Of a DNA stretch of 64,000 nt, positions 59,304 to 64,000 are shown in pieces. The position numbers were made by a program, and so were the translations under genes. Source of the DNA: Podaxis mareebaensis (taxonomy: Eukaryota > Basidiomycota > Agaricomycetes > Agaricales > Agaricaceae); assembly GCA_018524725.1 (NCBI GenBank), contig JAEUWP010000434.1:62001-126000 (forward strand). The letters are read 5' to 3'. Numbering within the stretch: the stretch's first letter is position 1; every line of letters begins with the position of its first letter. Under the pieces are notes generated by a model. It saw nothing but the letters and a program-made list of their open reading frames with translations, had not been told where the DNA came from and made no database searches.

Positions 59304-60831
59304 GGTGGATGTGGATGTATGCGCCGTTGGGGTATAAAAGGCGGATATTCTTCATTTCATTTCAAGGAAAAAAAGAGAGTTGGAATAATCTCATCATGCT
59401 CCGTTCGGAGGGGCGTGACATCCTCAGATCCGCGTCACATCCATCAGATTCACTCTTCCGAACCGATCCAGCTCGCCTCTCCCCCCTTCCTGCTCGTAGC
59501 TGTCCACGGCCCAGTCACGCACTGGGGATTCCCCAGGGATTCCCCATAGCCTTTCCCTTATCTCCGCACGTGATCTCCCTTCCCACTACTCAGCTTCCAG
59601 TTCTTTCGCTTGCTCCTTACCTGAGAGATGGCTGGCAGGCTCTCCTCTACCCCATCCAGTACGAACCATTACTACTCGCGGCGTCAAACCCCTAGAACCA
59701 CCACAACACTGTCTTTACACCGTGGCGTTTTGACGCGCTTTTCCTCGCCTGCAAAATATCAAACCGGAATTAACTCTTGCTCCTGTTCCCACATCCTATC
59801 CTAGTACCCCACTACCTTCGTAGCACATCGTTTATTCTTCTTGTAAATCATTTTATGCTAACGCTGTGACTCGCCTCTCCATGAGCCATTCATTACGTTC
59901 CCCGTCAGCGCGATCTTCAGCTTCCACAACTCTCGCAGCCCCTGCGACAAGCCTAACAGGGCTTCCATTTACGAACGTCTCAGGCATGCCTGTCCGTCCG
60001 TCTGGGATGCTACAACATCAACATCAGTCATACACAGCACCTAGTCAACCACCCGTCTTCTGAATATGATTAATGTTGATGAACCCTCGTTTCCTTCTAT
60101 CCACCGTAAAGGCAATTGTAAATTTGGAAAGCAGAGGAGTCCGGCGAATCGGAAAAGGAAACGTCGCCAGCAAAAACCGACGTTAGGGCTTGAACGAGTG
60201 TACTAATAACAGTAGCTTCGTATAATTATAGATGTTTACTGGCTTTTCTAATCAGGCATTCACGACTGATATCTCCTCCGTATCTACCCATTCCTTCGAG
60301 CTTCCGCTCCCGCCCCCGAGTCTCCGGTAAGCATCACAGCCCGAGGAGAGGACAAAGAATCCAAACAGAGATACAGAATTCTTCTCAGCGCCATCTTACC
60401 CCTCCTGTCTTCACGTCATGAATGCAACTACCACCTTCCATCCCCATCATCAATCTTGCGTAAAGAAGAAGGGAAGGATGAACGGCGAGGCGACGGGATG
60501 GAACAGAACAGTGCCATGGATATATTCTGCCGGTATAGAGCTACCATTCTCAACGACTTTGAGCTAGGGACTCTCACGGATAGCTGAAACCCGGTTGGTT
60601 ACCGGTTATCCATCCGTTTCCCACGGATTGGATCGGATCGGATACGGATATATAGATAGAAACCGGTTTTCTGGATAGTTTTACTATATTTGGGTCTATT
60701 TCAAACTCCGAGTGAATTTGTGGTCAGATAACATCAACGACCCAACTTCAGGGCTGTTCGCACCCTGTCCTCGCTGCCCCCAACCCTGTACACATCCTCA
60801 GCACACTATCTATTGCTATAACACCACCGAA
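59304..60831. other. Promoter region of the cyclin gene and left flank of the hAT element
   Basis: 59390-60100 is C/T-rich on the plus strand, with no convincing gene (a 65-codon Ser-rich frame at 59866 is probably noise). At 60585-60690 a cluster of accggt/ggat motifs (ggttaccggttatcc, ggatcggatcggatacggat) looks like hAT subterminal repeats. Confidence 0.45.
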
Positions 60832-63625
60832 ATGCCTCCTAGAGCCAAGAAAACTCAAGTGAAAGGGTCAAAAATCCCTACTCCTGCAGGCAGCCATCGT
60901 TCTCGTGCTCCAACCAACACTCCTACTGGAAGTGGGCCTTCTACCCCTTATCCCTCCACTCCACACACTCCAGAGATATCATCTGATGATGAGGAGCCCA
61001 CAAAGCCTTCATTCCCAGTTATATTGTCTCCTGTCAAGCATCTTCAATACCAGAAAAATATATCCACTAAAAATCAGTCAGATATTGAAGTATGGGAATT
61101 GGATGATGAGGAAATTATTGGTGAGTAGCAAATGACTTTAGAATAATATTAGATACTCATTCATATCTTAGATGCTACATTCTCTTCTCTCAAGTCATCA
61201 GCATATGATCACTTCAATATTACAGTTGAACGTGAATATGATTCAGAGCAAAGGCCCAAGGCAATGTTCTTTATTTTCACCTGCAAGGCTGACCCAGAGA
61301 ACCACCCTATCCACCACCGTGCACATATGAAAACAAGCTCTGGTACCAGCAATCTCCAAAATGGGATCAAAGCATGCAATAAACGTCATGGACTTGATAC
61401 TCAGACAGGGTCTAGCCAACTATTCCACTCCCTTCCCTACTCTATTGCCACCCACCATACTCTTCTGGTCTTACAATGCTCTGCCAACAACTGTCCTTTT
61501 AACATTGTTAATGATCAGTTTTATCAAATGGAGGTTGATATGCTACAACCTGGGACCAAGCTCCCATCACCTGACACACTTGGTCGTGATACCTTAATGC
61601 TTTATGAGGAGATGTCTCAGGAGGTCAAACATCATTTTTCAGTATGTTATCTAATTTCACTTATTTATTTTATTTTGATACTTATTTGTTATAGTCATTA
61701 AAAGGTCAAATCCATTTGGTGCTTGATGGGTGTTTGGCAGAGACAGTTGCCAATTGCCTGAAACGTTTTGGGATATCCAACTCAGTATGGGGCCTTATTT
61801 TAATATATTCTTTTATATAGAGCTAATAATAATTCAGTTATTATCCATTTGTATGGATAATGCTACAAATTGTAATAAACTTGCAGAAGAGCTCCCCAGG
61901 TTTATTCCCAACTTTCAGGGAATGGCTGTGTGTGTATGGTGTACTGCACATATTTTGAACTTAATTGCCAAGGTATTTTTTTACTTATTTAATTGAATTA
62001 AATTGAATTATTTTTTTTAGATATTCATGTCATTTTTCTTCAAGAAAGGCAAGAGGAGTGTCCACACAGCTACAGTTGAAGATGACAACCTCGTTGTTGG
62101 AGAGAATGATGAAGAGTCTGATGAACCTGCACTTGAAGAGGCTGACATTGAGAATGACACAATTGCCGATGATGATGGCCATGCTATGTTTAATGATGCA
62201 GTTGTCTACTCACTTCGTGATAAGGCAATTGCACTCATGAGGAGGGAGGGTATTGTGATGGCAGAAGAGGAGAGACAAGCTGCAATGCAAATTATGCCTC
62301 GGGTAATATTTTATTTTATTTATGAGATTTTTCTAATTTTATTTGCTTTTAGGTATCTGGATTAGCTCGTCGTGTTCATGATTCTACCTATCTCCATCAA
62401 GAGTTTGAGAAGCTTGTCAATAAGAATCAAGACCTCAAGGGAACAAAGCAAACACTCGATCGTCAAGTTCCAACCCGATGGAACTCAGATTTTACATGCC
62501 TCAGTGCTCATCTTTACTTCTGTGTTGAAATTGATCAATTGACTCGCATTCCATCAAACAAACTATCTCAATATTGCTTGACAGATAAACAGTGGGAGTT
62601 GGCTGAGGATTTGGCTGAAGCACTTAAGGTATGATTTATTCTATATAATTGAATTTTTACTGATCTATTTTTAGATTTTTAAAGAACCAACTCGATTGTT
62701 TTCACAAGCCAATGTTCCTTTGATTGTCGACATTCTCCCACTTTTCAACGACCTTCGAGCCTCACTCACAGCTCTCTGCAATGATTCACAACAAGACTTA
62801 TCTCCCATCCTACATATTGCAGCTCAGGCAGCCCTATTAATGGTGGAGAAGTATTCTGTCTTTACAGAAGAGTGTGAGATGTATTATATTGCCATTGGTA
62901 TGTGTTATTCAAATAGTGAAGTGTTTATTCTTATAATTTGGTACAGTTATGTGTCCTGATCACAAGATGAACTGGTTCAAGCAACGGGGTTATTCACCTG
63001 CTGAACTGAAGAGGATCAAGGGTTTAGTTGTGGATCAGTGGAAGGCTACATATCAGAAGGCTGAACCCAATACTGGTGTACCAGCTGCTGTGGTTTGTAT
63101 TTTACTATCTTATTTTATGAAATTAATCTCAGTCTGCCACAGAAACCACAAGGTCGATGGAACCGTACAGCTGTGGTCTCAGCCCCAGCTGATATGGCTG
63201 ACCATATTCAGACCTATCTCAAAGAGCCACTCGTCCCAGCCACAACAATTGCAGATGCAGGTGGATACATGAAATATTGGCTTATGGCAGCCAACAATCG
63301 TCCAACCATTGCACAGATGGCTTTGGATTACTGTAGTGCACCAGGTAAGTGAGTTTCTATACTATAGACAGATGTAGCCTATGCTGATATATCCCCTAAA
63401 GCATCATCTGTAGATGCTGAACGTGCATTCTCAGTTGGCCGTCGTCAAGTTAACTTCATGCAACACAACATGTCATCCAATATCTTTTGAGCAAAGATGG
63501 CCTTGGGATCATGGTCATCAACTCCTTTGTTTCCTGGGGTTAGGAGGGCCTCAGAGGTAATTGCAGCTCACATTGGGGAGAAGGAATCCCAGGACAGTAG
63601 CACAGATTCTCAAGAAGATGATTGA
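60832..63625 (+). mobile_element. hAT-family transposase gene, damaged copy
   Basis: Start MPPRAKKTQVKGSK at 60832, and at least nine exons separated by AT-rich 45-70 nt introns. In order: a disordered leader; a degenerate BED-finger-like part (FTCKADPENHP...GIKACNKRHG); IHLVLDG; CLAETVANCLKRFGISNS; CMDNATNCNKLAEELPRFIP; CTAHILNLIAK; an acidic linker; the RxxxLDRQVPTRWNSDF segment; DILPLFNDLRA; and the C-terminal dimerisation motif SSVDAERAFSVGRRQVNF. hAT elements move by cut-and-paste. Two defects are visible: the segment between IHLVLDG and LAETVANCL is missing about 45 residues, and a TGA at 63488-63490 interrupts MSSNIF-AKMALGSWS. The frame then continues to TGA at 63623-63625. Its AT content is higher than that of neighbouring genes. 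Terminal inverted repeats and target-site duplication were not found. Confidence 0.82.
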
Positions 63626-63721
63626 ATATATGTTTGTGGGAAGGATCAAGAATTAAATGTACTTGTACTGACTATGGTCACATTTTTATGCCATAATTTT
63701 TATGGTTGACTGTTCTATGAT

Positions 63722-63974
63722 TGAATGCGTTTCGAACGAGCCTAATTTCGTGAAAATCGGCCAAGATTTGAGAGAGATATGACTTAATGTATCTGCAACA
63801 GAGACAAGATAGGGAAGAACTGCCTTGACAGACTTATGCATCACTTTATGCAGTGATCTATACATGTATGTACTCACTAGGTAAATGCGACTTAAATGAG
63901 CCTAATTTCATGAAAAACGGTTGAGACTTGGGAGAGATATGGTGCAATGTTTTCTACAGGAGAGTCAAGACAGC
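63722..63974 (+). repeat. Direct repeat pair at the right end of the hAT element
   Basis: Two diverged units of about 90 bp at 63722-63812 and 63884-63974. They share gagcctaatttc-tgaaaa, cgg, aga-ttg-gagagatatg and caaga motifs in the same order, with starts about 162 bp apart. They lie just beyond the transposase stop and may be subterminal repeats. The element probably extends past 64000. Confidence 0.6.
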
Positions 63975-64000
63975 CGAAAATGGCCGAGAATGGACACCCT

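Noticed and set aside
1..64000. CRISPR arrays, bacterial-type operons, prophage or biosynthetic gene cluster
   Set aside because: No short regularly spaced repeats, no polyketide or peptide synthetase motifs and no prokaryotic gene organisation were seen; the genes are intron-rich and eukaryotic.

Overview
This is a nuclear fragment from a filamentous basidiomycete, most probably an Agaricomycete (mushroom-forming fungus). Genes are split by many 50-90 nt introns. The window carries families typical of Agaricomycetes: NACHT-type NLR-like proteins, a TKL-type kinase with the fungal HGDLK loop, tandem 7TM proteins and serine carboxypeptidases. No bacterial operons, ribosome binding sites or CRISPR arrays are present, and I recognised no tRNA or rRNA gene.

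Layout. 1-4.25 kb: a SEACAT/GATOR2 subunit resembling WDR59 (minus strand, C-terminus off the left edge). 4.5-7.8 kb: an intact S10 serine carboxypeptidase followed by an internally deleted copy. 10.0-12.0 kb: a G protein alpha subunit whose reading frame needs a one-nucleotide exon. 12-15 kb: a pyrimidine-rich gene desert. 15.0-17.5 kb: two tandem paralogous 7TM proteins (minus). 18.3-19.9 kb: a TKL-type kinase (minus). 20.0-22.6 kb: an NLR-like NACHT protein with seven 11-residue repeats before the NACHT. 22.9-29.6 kb: a tandem segmental duplication with two further carboxypeptidases. 30.9-36.0 kb: two more NACHT proteins in tandem (minus). 36.7-36.9 kb: a carboxypeptidase remnant. 37.0-40.1 kb: cullin (CUL4-like). 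40.35-43.9 kb: a secreted or membrane-anchored GtaA-like glutaminase (minus). 45.6-50.4 kb: a Spo22/ZIP4 meiotic TPR protein (minus). 50.6-51.4 kb: a small membrane protein. 51.4-56.3 kb: a gene-poor pyrimidine-rich stretch. 56.3-59.3 kb: a PHO80/Pcl-type cyclin (minus). 60.8-63.6 kb: a damaged hAT transposase with repeats at the right window edge.

How it fits together. Housekeeping genes (WDR59, G alpha, cullin, glutaminase, ZIP4, cyclin) bracket an accessory island at about 15-37 kb made of receptor-like, kinase, NLR-like and secreted-protease genes, several duplicated or decayed. The gene content resembles a rapidly evolving sensing/self-defence and secretion island. That is an inference from families and from the visible duplications and breaks; no function is demonstrated. 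Gene boundaries were set by reading splice sites by eye and comparing paralogs within the window, so small exon errors are possible.
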